NCBI GenBank assembly: GCA_045802605.1
Contig: JBJMQS010000070.1
Coordinates: 124,001-188,000, forward strand
Direction of reading: 5' to 3'
DNA: 64,000 nucleotides
From: JBJMQS01 sp045802605
GTDB taxonomy: Bacteria > Planctomycetota > Planctomycetia > Gemmatales > Gemmataceae
A model generated the notes under the pieces. It saw only the letters and a program-made list of their open reading frames with translations. It had not been told where the DNA came from and searched no databases. The first letter of the stretch is position 1; each line of letters starts with the position of its first letter. The position numbers and the translations under genes are program-made. Of this stretch, positions 37,701-45,907 are shown piece by piece.

Positions 37701-38378
37701 GGTCGTGGTGGCAGGTTCGCCCGCCGCCGTGATATCAATCGACCAAGAATTGAGCGCGCCGCCATCCTGGTTGGCTGTGTCTTGGATGGTCAGCGTCCAG
37801 GTTCCGTTGGTCGCAGCGCCGTTAAAGGAAGAAAGTGAACCGGGTGACGGCTTGAATGTCCCGGTAAATGGCGCTGACCCCGAAGTGATTTTCGTCGCCG
37901 CTTGGTCGTCCAAGACCGTATTTGTGAAATTGTCGCCGTTTCCCCCCACCTTTGAAAAAAGCGTGACCGACGTTCCTGCTGGGTTCTTGAGCGACACGAC
38001 CAAATCAGAATCGAACGTATGCGAAATATTTAACTTCACGTTGACATCGAACGCAACGCCGACATCAGGAACCGTAATTGTGGAAGTGACTGTCGGCGTA
38101 CCGCTGGCCGAAATGGTCTGCGGGACATTGGCCGACGAATAGGTGGTGGTAGGACCCGGGTCTATGACGCCATTGTTGTTGGTATCAAGAAAGACCGAGA
38201 CGCCGGGGAAGCCAGCTTCGCCTGAATTAACCAGGCCGTTGCCATTGAGGTCATTGAAGACTTGCCCGCTGATTGTGGCCGGCGTCTGACGGACTTCCAG
38301 AGTCTCCAACTGGAGTCGTTGGCGATAGGTATGCGCCAGTCCCCGTCGCAGTATGCGCGACCGCAAAGCAAGTGACAT
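34725..38378 (-). CDS. Giant secreted SdrD-B / P-domain / BNR-repeat protein with dockerin-like C-terminus
   Basis: A protein of 1217 residues. The N-terminus has an LETLEVRQTPA motif similar to the adjacent gene's LEDRLNPA. An SdrD B-like segment (GQVFNDLNGNGLVNSGEAGF) is interrupted by a proprotein-convertase P-like domain (VNVKLNISHTFDSDLVVSL to LNSWSIDI, about 110-215). A second SdrD B-like unit (VFNDTNSNGTQDSGESPL) follows. The middle region (about 380-800) has Asp-box repeats (STDGGTTWSP, STDGGKTFTS, SDNNGTTWSS) of the sialidase/BNR type. Two Ig-like/Big domains and a dockerin-like pair (GDQNGDVVVDQTDYLVFRN; DFDNSGDVDQLDYLAFRNR) end the protein. No catalytic triad was recognised. The last ~170 residues resemble those of the neighbouring metallopeptidase. 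Confidence 0.85.
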   Translation of the reverse strand: MSLALRSRILRRGLAHTYRQRLQLETLEVRQTPATISGQVFNDLNGNGLVNSGEAGFPGVSVFLDTNNNGVIDPGPTTTYSSANVPQTISASGTPTVTSTITVPDVGVAFDVNVKLNISHTFDSDLVVSLKNPAGTSVTLFSKVGGNGDNFTNTVLDDQAATKITSGSAPFTGTFKPSPGSLSSFNGAATNGTWTLTIQDTANQDGGALNSWSIDITAAGEPATTTDANGNYSFTGLAAGSYNVVHVIPSGGYVQTSPGGDGRYHVNLLSAGTFTGNFGDRLPPATIAGLVFNDTNSNGTQDSGESPLSGITVYLDLDNSGTLNAGDTSVTTNSSGIYTFNNVVPNKDYIVAEVLPGGFTHIAPVRSGLQASTNVNSSKMTGEQSEASVAIDPTNPNRVFVSSNQLNGSGGMMGSYSTDGGTTWSPRTFANGSDGLINSTGDPTEVFDDFGNLWEANLSSSGTATNVTRSTDGGKTFTSFQTVTAASSDQPTIVAGPSGTPGIDLIAIVFNQASGQWASYLQVNSSGPTGGFTAPVELPSSNTGISGEYSDVAIGPNGQVAVAYQNSGGEGPDTIYFNLDPDGVGAQAFGARSILTTTNVGGFDHITPQPSRSVDAEIGLAYDRSGGPHQGRLYALYTEEVTNESNNTDIMLRHSDNNGTTWSSPVRVNDDNTTNGQFLPRISLDQTTGYIAISWFDARNDPANAKSEYWATASFDGGATFLPNIKLSSGQSLPGGSNDYGDYTGLSFTNGRFIATWPDNSNSTGDNPSGTATHDIYIAKVIVTNNTPNYLVSTLPGTTYSGRDFAIKGANPPLTVTVNQDALQADPTNSGTINFTVVFNQSVSDFATGDVTLSGTAGATTAIVTGSGTTYNIAVSGMTGTGTVVASLAAGVANGAGGANQASSSTDNTVNFDQTPPTATSSPANVTISGGSSQQFTVTYSDDSAINVGSLDNTDVRVTGPGGFDVPATFVGVDNNTNGTPRVATYTFSPPGGTWDTADNGTYSVVVQANQVADVATNTVSTATVGSFQVNVPPPTVTGIIFGDGTNQRSQVRQIVVTFSEPMNFMGGAAAAFTVHRSGTGGTTGDVALVATPNAGPTSSVTITFSGTLTESANSLIDGLYNLIIDAAQVSSTTGTALDGNNDGIAGGDYVVTGTTANKFFRLYGDQNGDVVVDQTDYLVFRNAIGGGPNTIFDFDNSGDVDQLDYLAFRNRISAGP

Positions 38379-38479
38379 TAGCTGACAGCTCCCAAAAGAC
38401 GTCAGAAAGGCATAAAGCCGCGGTAGGACCGACTCCGATGTCCGGGGGCCGAGTGCGGAGGTTACGAAGAGTCGCTCTC

Positions 38480-38508
38480 ATGATACAGGCATGAAAAATC
38501 GCGATCAA
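38480..38508 (-). promoter_or_regulatory. Candidate sigma-70-type promoter for the SdrD-B/BNR protein gene
   Basis: On the minus strand TTGATC (-35 like) and TATCAT (-10 like) are separated by 17 nt. The pair lies about 100 nt before the start codon at 38378, in the 286-nt divergent intergenic region. Both hexamers are close to consensus, but planctomycete promoters are little known and no other evidence supports use. Confidence 0.4.
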
Positions 38509-38664
38509 GCAAATTGATGGTTTTCTGATGCAACTAAGTATTTACACGCATGCGCTTAGGGCGGGCTAAGTCTTGGCAGTGCCATGCTCGATCAAGATCG
38601 CACGAGCAAAGCAACGAACCTACAATACACGCATTGAGCCTCGCGAATCTCAAACGGTTGCGTC

Positions 38665-39597
38665 ATGAAATCGAGCGCCAATGGCGTGCGGAGTGGCTTT
38701 TCCCTCGTGGAATTGCTGGTGGTCATCGCCATCACGTCCGTGGTCATGGGCTTGGCACTGCCCGCCATACAGCGAGTGCGCGAGACCGCATCGCGAATGT
38801 CCTGTCAAAACAACTTGCGGCAAATCGGCCTGGCCCTTCACAGTTATCATCAACATGCTAACCACTTTCCCCCGGGGTATTCGTTCGACGAGCAGGCTCC
38901 GCCACCCAAGGGTGTCGTCATCAACTCGACTCCGGGTTGGGGGTGGGCGGCGCATTTGCTGATCCATATTGAGCAGGCCAACGTGGCCGCGCAGATTCAA
39001 TGGACCGTACCCGTCGAAGATCCCGTGCACGATTCCGTACGCGTTGTCCCCATTCGGACTTATATCTGCCCGTCCGATCGGGGGACGGAACCTTTTATGA
39101 TCCTTTCCCAATATGGGAAGGATTTGTGTCAGGCCGCACCGAGCACGTACGCCGCCTGCTTTGGATTCGGCGGCGCGATTGGAGAACATCCGACGCTGGG
39201 CAACGGCATTTTCTTTCGCAACAGCAAGACGCGCATCGCCGATATCCGCGATGGGGCCTCGTACACGATCGCCATCGGCGAACGGGCCGCGCTGTTTTGC
39301 CAAGGACCGTGGGCGGGTGTTCCTTCGGATGGTACGATTCGCACGAATCCAGATTCACCGGGCTTGATCGCTGCGATTGAGGAGGCGCCCGTCTTGGTCA
39401 TGGCGCGGACGAATCCGTTTCCGATGAACCAGTTCTATTCTTCGCCGTACGACTTTTATTCGCCGCACCCGACCTCGGCGATGTTTCTATTTGCTGATGG
39501 ATCCGTGCACGCCCTGAAGTTCACGCTGCCCGCTTCGATTTGGGAAGCGCTTGGCACACGCGCCGGCCGCGAAGTCATCAACTCGGACGATTTCTAA
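38665..39597 (+). CDS. DUF1559-domain prepilin-like protein
   Basis: A 310-residue protein with a type IV prepilin-type leader and helix (RSGFSLVELLVVIAITSVVMG; G-F cleavage site near residue 11-12), followed by a DUF1559 domain. Family landmarks are CQNNLRQIGLALHSYHQHAN, WGWAAHLLIH, PIRTYICPSDRG and the H-x9-DG signature (H then PTSAMFLFA then DGS). DUF1559 proteins are numerous in planctomycetes and are thought to be pseudopilin-like, membrane or surface-located. The next gene begins 1 nt after its stop. Confidence 0.93.
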   Translation: MKSSANGVRSGFSLVELLVVIAITSVVMGLALPAIQRVRETASRMSCQNNLRQIGLALHSYHQHANHFPPGYSFDEQAPPPKGVVINSTPGWGWAAHLLIHIEQANVAAQIQWTVPVEDPVHDSVRVVPIRTYICPSDRGTEPFMILSQYGKDLCQAAPSTYAACFGFGGAIGEHPTLGNGIFFRNSKTRIADIRDGASYTIAIGERAALFCQGPWAGVPSDGTIRTNPDSPGLIAAIEEAPVLVMARTNPFPMNQFYSSPYDFYSPHPTSAMFLFADGSVHALKFTLPASIWEALGTRAGREVINSDDF

Positions 39598-39598
39598 C

Positions 39599-40216
39599 AT
39601 GGCTCGCAGCGGCGGAAAATGGGTCGAGCTTGCCGTCGCCGCAGGCCTGGGACTGGGCCTCGCGGCAGTGCTGGTATTTTGGCCCCAACAGCACAAGTCG
39701 CCCTTGGGCAGCGGGCAAACACTCTTGGGCAAAGCCGCCGACTCGTTTAGTGACGAGCAGACCGGTTTGCGGTTCAAGCCGCCCGCGGGTTGGTCGATGC
39801 AGGGCCGCACGTTGGCGTCGCCCGATCAGACTCTTTCGCCGCGGCTGGTGGTGAAGTTCAAAAGGCTCGCGCCGAATGTTGCGGTGGCGTGGTTTCGCGT
39901 ATTCGTTCATGAAACGCCGGCTGACCAATCGCCGGCGGAGTTCTTAAGAGCGCACAAGCCGCCCGAAAAAAGCTGGAAGGTGGTTAAGGAGGTCGAGCCG
40001 GGCCTAACGGTAGGTGGTCAGCCGGCCGCCCGCATTACGTTTGCCGGTGCATTGGATCCGAATGGCCGCGGCGCCACGGACTACACCGCTGAGTTCTTCG
40101 CCATTCGGCAAGGCTCGCGGCTATTCGAAATCTCGGGGACATTTCCTACGACGGACGAAGACGCCAAGAATCAATTCCGAAGCGCGATGGAAAGCGTTGC
40201 GTTTTCTAACCAGTGA
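39599..40216 (+). CDS. Small anchored protein, PsbP/DcrB-like C-terminal fold suspected
   Basis: A 205-residue protein. An N-terminal membrane anchor (WVELAVAAGLGLGLAAVLVFWP, about 8-29) precedes one globular domain that begins TGLRFKPPAGWSM, a pattern seen in PsbP/DcrB/DUF1795-type lipoproteins and related domains. No catalytic motif is visible. The start at 39599 is 1 nt after the DUF1559 stop and gives a clean anchor; a start at 39551 would overlap that gene. Likely co-transcribed with the DUF1559 protein. The fold call is tentative. Confidence 0.7.
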   Translation: MARSGGKWVELAVAAGLGLGLAAVLVFWPQQHKSPLGSGQTLLGKAADSFSDEQTGLRFKPPAGWSMQGRTLASPDQTLSPRLVVKFKRLAPNVAVAWFRVFVHETPADQSPAEFLRAHKPPEKSWKVVKEVEPGLTVGGQPAARITFAGALDPNGRGATDYTAEFFAIRQGSRLFEISGTFPTTDEDAKNQFRSAMESVAFSNQ

Positions 40217-40221
40217 AGCGC

Positions 40222-41121
40222 CTAGCGCAGAGCGGCTGAGTCGGCCACGCCGAGGTTCTCGTAAATCTGGCGAGTCGCGTCGCTGCGGTTGAGCGTGTAC
40301 AGGTGCAGGCCGCGCACCTGGTGGTCCAGCAGATCGCGGCACTGCTCGGTGGCCCAATGGATGCCCACCCGCGCGACCGCGGCATCATCGGCACAGCGAC
40401 CGATCGCCCGCAATAGTGCAGCGGGAATTCGCGCACCCAGTGCCAACTCCGCCATCCGCGACATGCCGCCGCGCGACGTGATCGGCATGATGCCGGCGAG
40501 GATTGGCACCTTGATGCCAGCGAGGTCGCAGCGCTCGCGGAAGTCATAGAAGTCGCGGTTCTCGAAGAACAACTGCGTGCAAATGTAATCCGCGCCGGCA
40601 TCCACCTTGCGCTTGAGATAGTCCATTTCCAAAAGTCGATTGGGCGTCGCAGGGTGGCCTTCGGGAAAGCCAGCCACGCCGATGCCGAAGCCGCGACCTT
40701 TCGTGCCGGGGTGCGACTTGACGAAGCGGACCAAATCAGCGGCGTAGCGAAAGGCATCTTGCGAACGGTCGTGTTCGGGCCGCTCGCGCGGCAAGTCGCC
40801 GCTCAGGGCCAGGATGTTCTCGATCCCGCTCTTGGCGTAGCGGTCCAGGATATTCGTAAGTTCGGCTTCGCTGTGGCAAACACAGGTGAGATGCGACACC
40901 GCGGTGAGATCGGTTTCGCGGCTGATGCGTACGACGAGATCGTGCGTGCGCTCGCGAGTGCCGCCGCCGGCGCCATAGGTTACCGAAACAAACGAGGGCC
41001 GTAGCGTTTGCAGCCGGGTGATCGCGGCGAACAGTTCGTTCGAGGCCTCATCGGTCTTCGGCGGGAAGAACTCGAAGCTAAACGTGGTCGGATGTTGTTG
41101 AAAGATATCTTGTATGTGCAT
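40222..41121 (-). CDS. metF: 5,10-methylenetetrahydrofolate reductase
   Basis: A 299-residue flavoenzyme of the MetF family that reduces 5,10-methylene-THF to 5-methyl-THF for methionine synthesis. Signature segments are FSFEFFPPKTDEA (with the catalytic Glu), FVSVTYGAGGGTRERT, LTCVCHSEAEL, ILALSGDLPRE and AGADYICTQLFFEN, followed by the PILAGIMPITS strand. The length is normal for the bacterial enzyme without the eukaryotic regulatory extension. It is convergent with the small anchored protein gene (5 nt between stop codons). No regulatory RNA is obvious upstream; the gap holds an inverted repeat. Confidence 0.95.
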   Translation of the reverse strand: MHIQDIFQQHPTTFSFEFFPPKTDEASNELFAAITRLQTLRPSFVSVTYGAGGGTRERTHDLVVRISRETDLTAVSHLTCVCHSEAELTNILDRYAKSGIENILALSGDLPRERPEHDRSQDAFRYAADLVRFVKSHPGTKGRGFGIGVAGFPEGHPATPNRLLEMDYLKRKVDAGADYICTQLFFENRDFYDFRERCDLAGIKVPILAGIMPITSRGGMSRMAELALGARIPAALLRAIGRCADDAAVARVGIHWATEQCRDLLDHQVRGLHLYTLNRSDATRQIYENLGVADSAALR

Positions 41122-41166
41122 CGGGTTTGGCCATTCGCCGGTTTCTGAATTCTACAACATAATAAG

Positions 41167-41250
41167 AGTTCACCGCGGAGACGCAGAGAACGCAGAGAAA
41201 GACAGAGAAGAACTCTTCTCGATATTTCCTCTGTGTCTCTGCGGTGGACT
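41167..41250. repeat. GCAGAG-type inverted repeat (copy 3)
   Basis: The left arm from 41167 (AGTTCACCGCGGAGACGCAG) is mirrored by a right arm ending at 41250; the outer 22 bp match with three mismatches. The right end is 2 nt from the stop codon of the VWA gene at 41253. The left end is 45 nt upstream of the metF start. Confidence 0.78.
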
Positions 41251-41252
41251 CG

Positions 41253-43562
41253 TCAAACTAAACCCCAAAACCGGCGCAAGCCCCATTCCAATCCCAAAAG
41301 AACAACGAACACCCCATACAAGAGCGGCGGGAACGGCCCAAGATGGTTTGATCGCCAATCGGGGATATACGTGACCTTGGCCCCGCCATTCGGCAACGGC
41401 TGAGACGGCAAGTCGGCCAGAAACTTCGGCAGATCTTCGGCGACATACGCTCGGCCGTCGCCGGCTGCCGCGATCCGGGCGAGAAACTGATGATCGGCCG
41501 CGGGCCGCAAGAGTTCGGTGTCATCTTGATACACCAAGAATCGCGCTTTCGCTTCATCGCTAACGGGCGTGCCATCGACGTCTTTCGCCGTCGCCTTGAC
41601 CTGCAGCTGATATTCGCCGGGTTGATCGGTCTTCCAGAATGTGCCTCGGTCAGATTCCTTGTCGCGGGCCACCGTTACCGGCTCCGCCGACTTGCCGTCG
41701 GGATGTACGGCCTTCACTTCGAAGTTGGCGTTGGGCAGATCGATGCCGGTCTTGCCGCGGACTCCGACGCCGAACGGCACTTTGGTGCCGACGGGGACGC
41801 GCCGAACCTCGGGTTTGATCCAGACGCTGCCCTCGGTTTCTTCTTGATGAGCGAGATAGAGAATCAACTGTCGCCAAAAGCGCGCATGGGCGTCTTGGCC
41901 TTCGGTGGTCCGTGGCCGTTGATTCGGACCGAGCAGATACCAGAGCCGTGTTTCATCGAGAGCCAGCGCGGCCGTACGTCCGCGGCCATAATCCTGGCGA
42001 ACTAAGAGCGGCACGCCGGTGGCCGACTCGCCGACGACGACTGCGCTCGCCTTGCGCTTGCCCAGCTTGCTGAAACCGGGCAGGGCGGGGAGCTTCTTCC
42101 AGAGCATTTCGCTCGCGGCCGGGTCGGGGCCGATGCGCATGATGTATTCGTTGCGCGCGGACTTCGCCGGCTGCATTCGCACCGGCTCTTCAAATTCACC
42201 TGCGACATCCATCAAGACAGGCAGCGCGTCGGCCACTTTGGTATTCATCCAGCCGCCCGCCGCGAATGACTCATGCCCGCCAATCATCAACAGGCCCACG
42301 CCTTTGGTGCTCACGAGCTGTTCGATCTGGCGGAGCACATCACCATTGCCCGCGGCCACCCGATGGGCCGGCACATCGCCGATGATGATCACGTCATACG
42401 CCTGGCGGCTAAAGTCGTAGAGCGTGGCATCGGCGCCGGAGAGTGGCTCATCGGTTTGGCGCAACGCTTGGAAGACTCGCATTCGCGGATCGCCTGCCAG
42501 CGCTCGGCGAATGTGCTGCAACTCCGGGCGCAATCGATCGATGATCAAAACGCTCAAGCCTTCCCGGCTCACCGTGAGATAGGTCGTCAGATCGTTATTC
42601 AAAAGCGACGCTTCGCCGGGCAGCGGATCAATCTTCACGCTGAGCTTGATTTCACCGGCGGTCGCAGGCGCGGTTGCATCGATGGTCAACTCGTTGCCTT
42701 CCGCCTTGCGGAACTGAACCTCGTTCGATGCGACCTCTTTGCCATCGAAAAACAATCGTAGCGTCGTCTTGGCGTTCTCATAGCCCGGGGAATCGACGTT
42801 GACGTGGACGGTCACTTTACCCTTGACGGGAACCGGCGATGGGTCGGCCGCGGCCGAGAGAATGGCCACGTCGTGCTGTTGCGATGAAGTGCTTTCCTGG
42901 CCGAGAGAAAACGTCTGTACCGGACATGACAGCGCTCGGAATTTCGACGCTTCAGCAATCGCGGGAAAACGCGTCCCGTTGTCGGCCCCATCGCTCAGAA
43001 TCAACAAACCCCGGAGGGCTCGTTCCTGCCCATATTTCTGAGCGATCGCACGGAGCATCTGACCAAAATCAGTGCGCGAGCCGGCCGGCGGCTTGGCGAA
43101 GAGCTCGGCCATTCGCGATCCGTTTTGCACATCGTCGGGGGGATCGTTCAACTCGTCGGCGAAGCGGTGCAACTCCACCGTGACGTTGTGCTCGTCGCGC
43201 AGCTTGCGCAACATCTGGGTCGAGTCGCGAAACATGCGCTCGGCCGCTTCCCACCGTGACTTGCTGTTCACTTCATCGGTGACGGTCATGCTCTTCGAGG
43301 TGTCCAGAGCAATGATCAGCTTTGAAGGGAGGCGTTCATCATCGCGAATTGCTAGCGATGGCCGCACGACCGTGAACACCGCGATCAACAAGGCCAGGAG
43401 ACGTACGGCAATAATCGTCGCCTTCCGCCACGGTGGCAGCGCAGCGCCGCGATAGGTCCAAAAGGTCATGCCGGCGATGGCCAGTGCCGTCGCGGTCAGA
43501 ATGATCGGCCCGACGATCGGCGTCGACCAGGGAACCACAGGATCGGTAGTCAGTGTGACCAT
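41253..43562 (-). CDS. VWA-domain membrane protein with GATase-like region
   Basis: A 769-residue protein. Two N-terminal membrane helices (GPIILTATALAIAGMTFW; IAVRLLALLIAVFTVV) precede a VWA domain with the MIDAS-like DTSKSM near residue 92. A glutamine-amidotransferase-like segment follows (YDVIIIGDVPAHRV to GVGLLMIGGHESFAAGG), and a C-terminal helix ends EWGLRRFWGLV. The C-terminal motif and order match the second module of the 13941-18851 fusion, so the two are paralogues. The GATase-like part has no obvious Cys-His-Glu triad. ATG 43562 is taken over 43577. It is the third gene of the DUF58-BatA-VWA cluster. Confidence 0.86.
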   Translation of the reverse strand: MVTLTTDPVVPWSTPIVGPIILTATALAIAGMTFWTYRGAALPPWRKATIIAVRLLALLIAVFTVVRPSLAIRDDERLPSKLIIALDTSKSMTVTDEVNSKSRWEAAERMFRDSTQMLRKLRDEHNVTVELHRFADELNDPPDDVQNGSRMAELFAKPPAGSRTDFGQMLRAIAQKYGQERALRGLLILSDGADNGTRFPAIAEASKFRALSCPVQTFSLGQESTSSQQHDVAILSAAADPSPVPVKGKVTVHVNVDSPGYENAKTTLRLFFDGKEVASNEVQFRKAEGNELTIDATAPATAGEIKLSVKIDPLPGEASLLNNDLTTYLTVSREGLSVLIIDRLRPELQHIRRALAGDPRMRVFQALRQTDEPLSGADATLYDFSRQAYDVIIIGDVPAHRVAAGNGDVLRQIEQLVSTKGVGLLMIGGHESFAAGGWMNTKVADALPVLMDVAGEFEEPVRMQPAKSARNEYIMRIGPDPAASEMLWKKLPALPGFSKLGKRKASAVVVGESATGVPLLVRQDYGRGRTAALALDETRLWYLLGPNQRPRTTEGQDAHARFWRQLILYLAHQEETEGSVWIKPEVRRVPVGTKVPFGVGVRGKTGIDLPNANFEVKAVHPDGKSAEPVTVARDKESDRGTFWKTDQPGEYQLQVKATAKDVDGTPVSDEAKARFLVYQDDTELLRPAADHQFLARIAAAGDGRAYVAEDLPKFLADLPSQPLPNGGAKVTYIPDWRSNHLGPFPPLLYGVFVVLLGLEWGLRRFWGLV

Positions 43563-43571
43563 AAGACGATG

Positions 43572-43631
43572 AACCACAGATCGCAGAGAACTCCATTGTA
43601 TTCTCCGCGTCCTCCCTGATCTTGGCGGTTA
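43572..43631. repeat. Degenerate inverted repeat between VWA and BatA genes
   Basis: A left half AACCACAGATCGCAGAGAA and a right half ending GATCTTGGCGGTTA fill the 66-nt gap between the two genes. They resemble the GCAGAG element family but pair poorly with each other, as if two different elements met or the copy decayed. The right end overlaps the BatA stop codon region. Confidence 0.4.
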
Positions 43632-45806
43632 CGGCCTCTTGTAAAACCGATTGGCCAACAGGTTCTCGACGACGAAGAGCATGAAGAGCAACAGCATCAG
43701 CCACGGGAACAACTCAACGGGCTGCCGGAAGTGTTGGTCGAGCTTGTCGCGCAAGGGGGCTTCGTGGCCCGGGGCCAAGACGGCGTCGGGGCCGAAGACC
43801 TCAGCCAGCGTTTCGACGGGCACACGCGGCAGCAGTTGGAATTCTTCGGTCGGCGGATTCACGCTGAAGCCGGCGGTCCAAGATTTGTCAGGCGTCGCCA
43901 GGGTGAAATTCCCTGGCGTGCGGGCTTGCGTGAGCCGGACTTCCTGGCCTTTCTCCGGGCGGCGGACAAGCGAATCGGGTCCCGATAGTCCAGGTCCTGT
44001 CAGATTCAAAGTTTGTGACTTCACGTTGGCAGGCAACGCGATATTCACCATCCGGCCGGACGTGTGGTTGAACTCGGCATCCTCGTTGGCCCCGCCGACG
44101 TAGCGAATCGCGTGATCGGCAATCGTGAGGTAGAACCACCACTGGGCATAGTCGTTCCAGGGTTTATCTTCGGCGACGCGCCGGTGGTCAAAGGGCGTTG
44201 TGAAGAGCAGCACTTTGCCGCGATATTTTTGGCGATCGAGCGTAGTCTCCAATAACGCGGCGTGCTTGCCTTCGTCAGCGTAACGGACCAGCACGAATGC
44301 AGAGGGTTCAGGCTTCACTTCCCAATAACGATAAGTGCGCGGCGGGTTCTCCGCGAAGCCATTGGATGGGTCCATGGCGTAGTCGCGGAACTTGGCCATG
44401 AGCGGGTGGTTGTACTGGTATTCGCTCCACTTCACGCCCGAGTCACCGCCGGAAAGGATTTGTTGAAACGTGCCTGGGATGAGCCGTTGGGCGGGCGTGT
44501 CGGTGGAGTTGTAATCGCTAGCGTCCAACTCTTCGCCGGCCGGGAAGACAATGAGCCCGCCGCCGCCCGCGACGTAGGCGTCGAGCTTTTCCCATAGGTC
44601 GCGGGTCGGAGCGGGGACGCTCAGCAGAATGACAGCGCGGTATTTCGCAAGATCAGCCGGTGCCAGTGCCCGGAGACTTGGATCATTGCTTGTCTTGACC
44701 TCGCACGGAAAGGCTGTCTGCAGCGCGTTAAGCAGAGTCGTCGCATCGCTCGTTTGCTCGCAAACGATCAGCACCGGTCTCGGTTCGCGCACTTCAAACG
44801 TGACGAAGCGAACATTGTCGGCGAGCAGTGCATCGGTGCTCGCCAGACTGATCTCGGCTTGGTACAGTCCGGGCTTCAATCCGCGGCGGGAGAAAACTAC
44901 CTCTTTGCTTTGCCCGGCGGACACTTGCACCGACTTCGAGTCAACTTCGGGAAGCCCCGAGATGCGGAATTGCACCTGGGCTTCCACGTCCTGGCCCGTC
45001 GCCTGCACCACCGCACTCAGCGAAACCGGCTTATTGGCGGGCACGACTTGCGGCGTGAGCCGAATGTCTGAAATAGCAACGTCGGCCGGCTTATCGATTC
45101 CCACATCGACAATGATCTGCTGGATGGGCGGACCTTTCAGACGATCGCGAGCGGCCACGAGGTCCTTGGTGCGCGAGGTGTCCCAGCAGGCCGGCGTGCG
45201 GTCGGTCAGAACATAGAGAAAACGCGGCGGCGGATCGTCCTCTTCGCCGGCCTCGCGGGTCATGGCATCGAATAGGCGATAGCCGGCGGCCACGCAATCT
45301 GTCAGCGGCGTCGCACTCGCCTGCAAATCGCGGGTGGCGAGGCGCTCACGGGCGGCGTTTTGCGTCGTCTGCCAGTCGCCGCCCGGTTCGGATGGGTCCA
45401 CGATTGCAAGCTTGCTGGTGGCAGGCAGCGACCCGACGATTTCCAGCGCCCGGCTCTTGGCTTCATCGAGCCGGGTCTTGCCGGCAACCGTGTAGCCCAT
45501 GCTGAGGCTGGTGTCGATCACGAGCACTGCCGCCGCGGCTCTTTCGCTGGAAAGGCTCAGTCGTTCGTTCAACACGCGCGGCCGTGCGAGCGCCAGGCAC
45601 ATGAGCGCGACCATCAAGATGCGCAACAGTAAGAGCAAGAGATGTCGCAAGCGCAAGCGGCGTCGATTCGTCGTGGCTTTACGCGCCAAGAAGCGGAACG
45701 CCGGGAAAGGAAGCTGCTTGGGCTGTTGCCGCAAGATCAGGTGCAAGACCACGGGCAAGACCGTCAGTGCAAGCCCGGCAAGGAGTGCGGGGAAGATGAA
45801 CGTCAT
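43629..45806 (-). CDS. BatA/VWA membrane protein
   Basis: A 725-residue protein with the BatA N-terminal module: a helix, LHLILRQQPKQLPFPAFRFL, then the helix LLLLLRILMVALMCLALARP. A VWA domain follows with MIDAS-like DTSLSM near residue 98 and LYVLTDRTP. Ig-like regions and a DVGIDKPADVAISDI segment lead to a GATase-like part (YRAVILLSVPAPTRDLWEKL, GGGGLIVFPAGEEL) and a C-terminal helix (WLMLLLFMLFVVENLLANRF). It is homologous in order to the first module of the 13941-18851 fusion. BatA-type proteins were named for Bacteroides aerotolerance, but the activity is unknown. It follows DUF58 across a short repeat-like gap. Confidence 0.88.
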   Translation of the reverse strand: MTFIFPALLAGLALTVLPVVLHLILRQQPKQLPFPAFRFLARKATTNRRRLRLRHLLLLLLRILMVALMCLALARPRVLNERLSLSSERAAAAVLVIDTSLSMGYTVAGKTRLDEAKSRALEIVGSLPATSKLAIVDPSEPGGDWQTTQNAARERLATRDLQASATPLTDCVAAGYRLFDAMTREAGEEDDPPPRFLYVLTDRTPACWDTSRTKDLVAARDRLKGPPIQQIIVDVGIDKPADVAISDIRLTPQVVPANKPVSLSAVVQATGQDVEAQVQFRISGLPEVDSKSVQVSAGQSKEVVFSRRGLKPGLYQAEISLASTDALLADNVRFVTFEVREPRPVLIVCEQTSDATTLLNALQTAFPCEVKTSNDPSLRALAPADLAKYRAVILLSVPAPTRDLWEKLDAYVAGGGGLIVFPAGEELDASDYNSTDTPAQRLIPGTFQQILSGGDSGVKWSEYQYNHPLMAKFRDYAMDPSNGFAENPPRTYRYWEVKPEPSAFVLVRYADEGKHAALLETTLDRQKYRGKVLLFTTPFDHRRVAEDKPWNDYAQWWFYLTIADHAIRYVGGANEDAEFNHTSGRMVNIALPANVKSQTLNLTGPGLSGPDSLVRRPEKGQEVRLTQARTPGNFTLATPDKSWTAGFSVNPPTEEFQLLPRVPVETLAEVFGPDAVLAPGHEAPLRDKLDQHFRQPVELFPWLMLLLFMLFVVENLLANRFYKRP

Positions 45807-45810
45807 CGTG

Positions 45811-45907
45811 GGTGGTTAGTTGGTTAAGTAGGTAGGTGGTTGGGTCATTGACGGTGCCTCAGCATTTGACTGTGTCCTTGATTCGTATCAATCACCTCAC
45901 CACCTAA
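45811..45907. repeat. GGTTAG/ACCTAA-type imperfect inverted repeat
   Basis: The left half GGTGGTTAGTTGGTTAAGTA (45811 on) is loosely mirrored by AATCACCTCACCACCTAA at the right end (to 45907), which includes the DUF58 stop codon. The arms are repetitive TTAGGTGG-like words with many mismatches. The element fills the gap between DUF58 and BatA. Confidence 0.45.
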
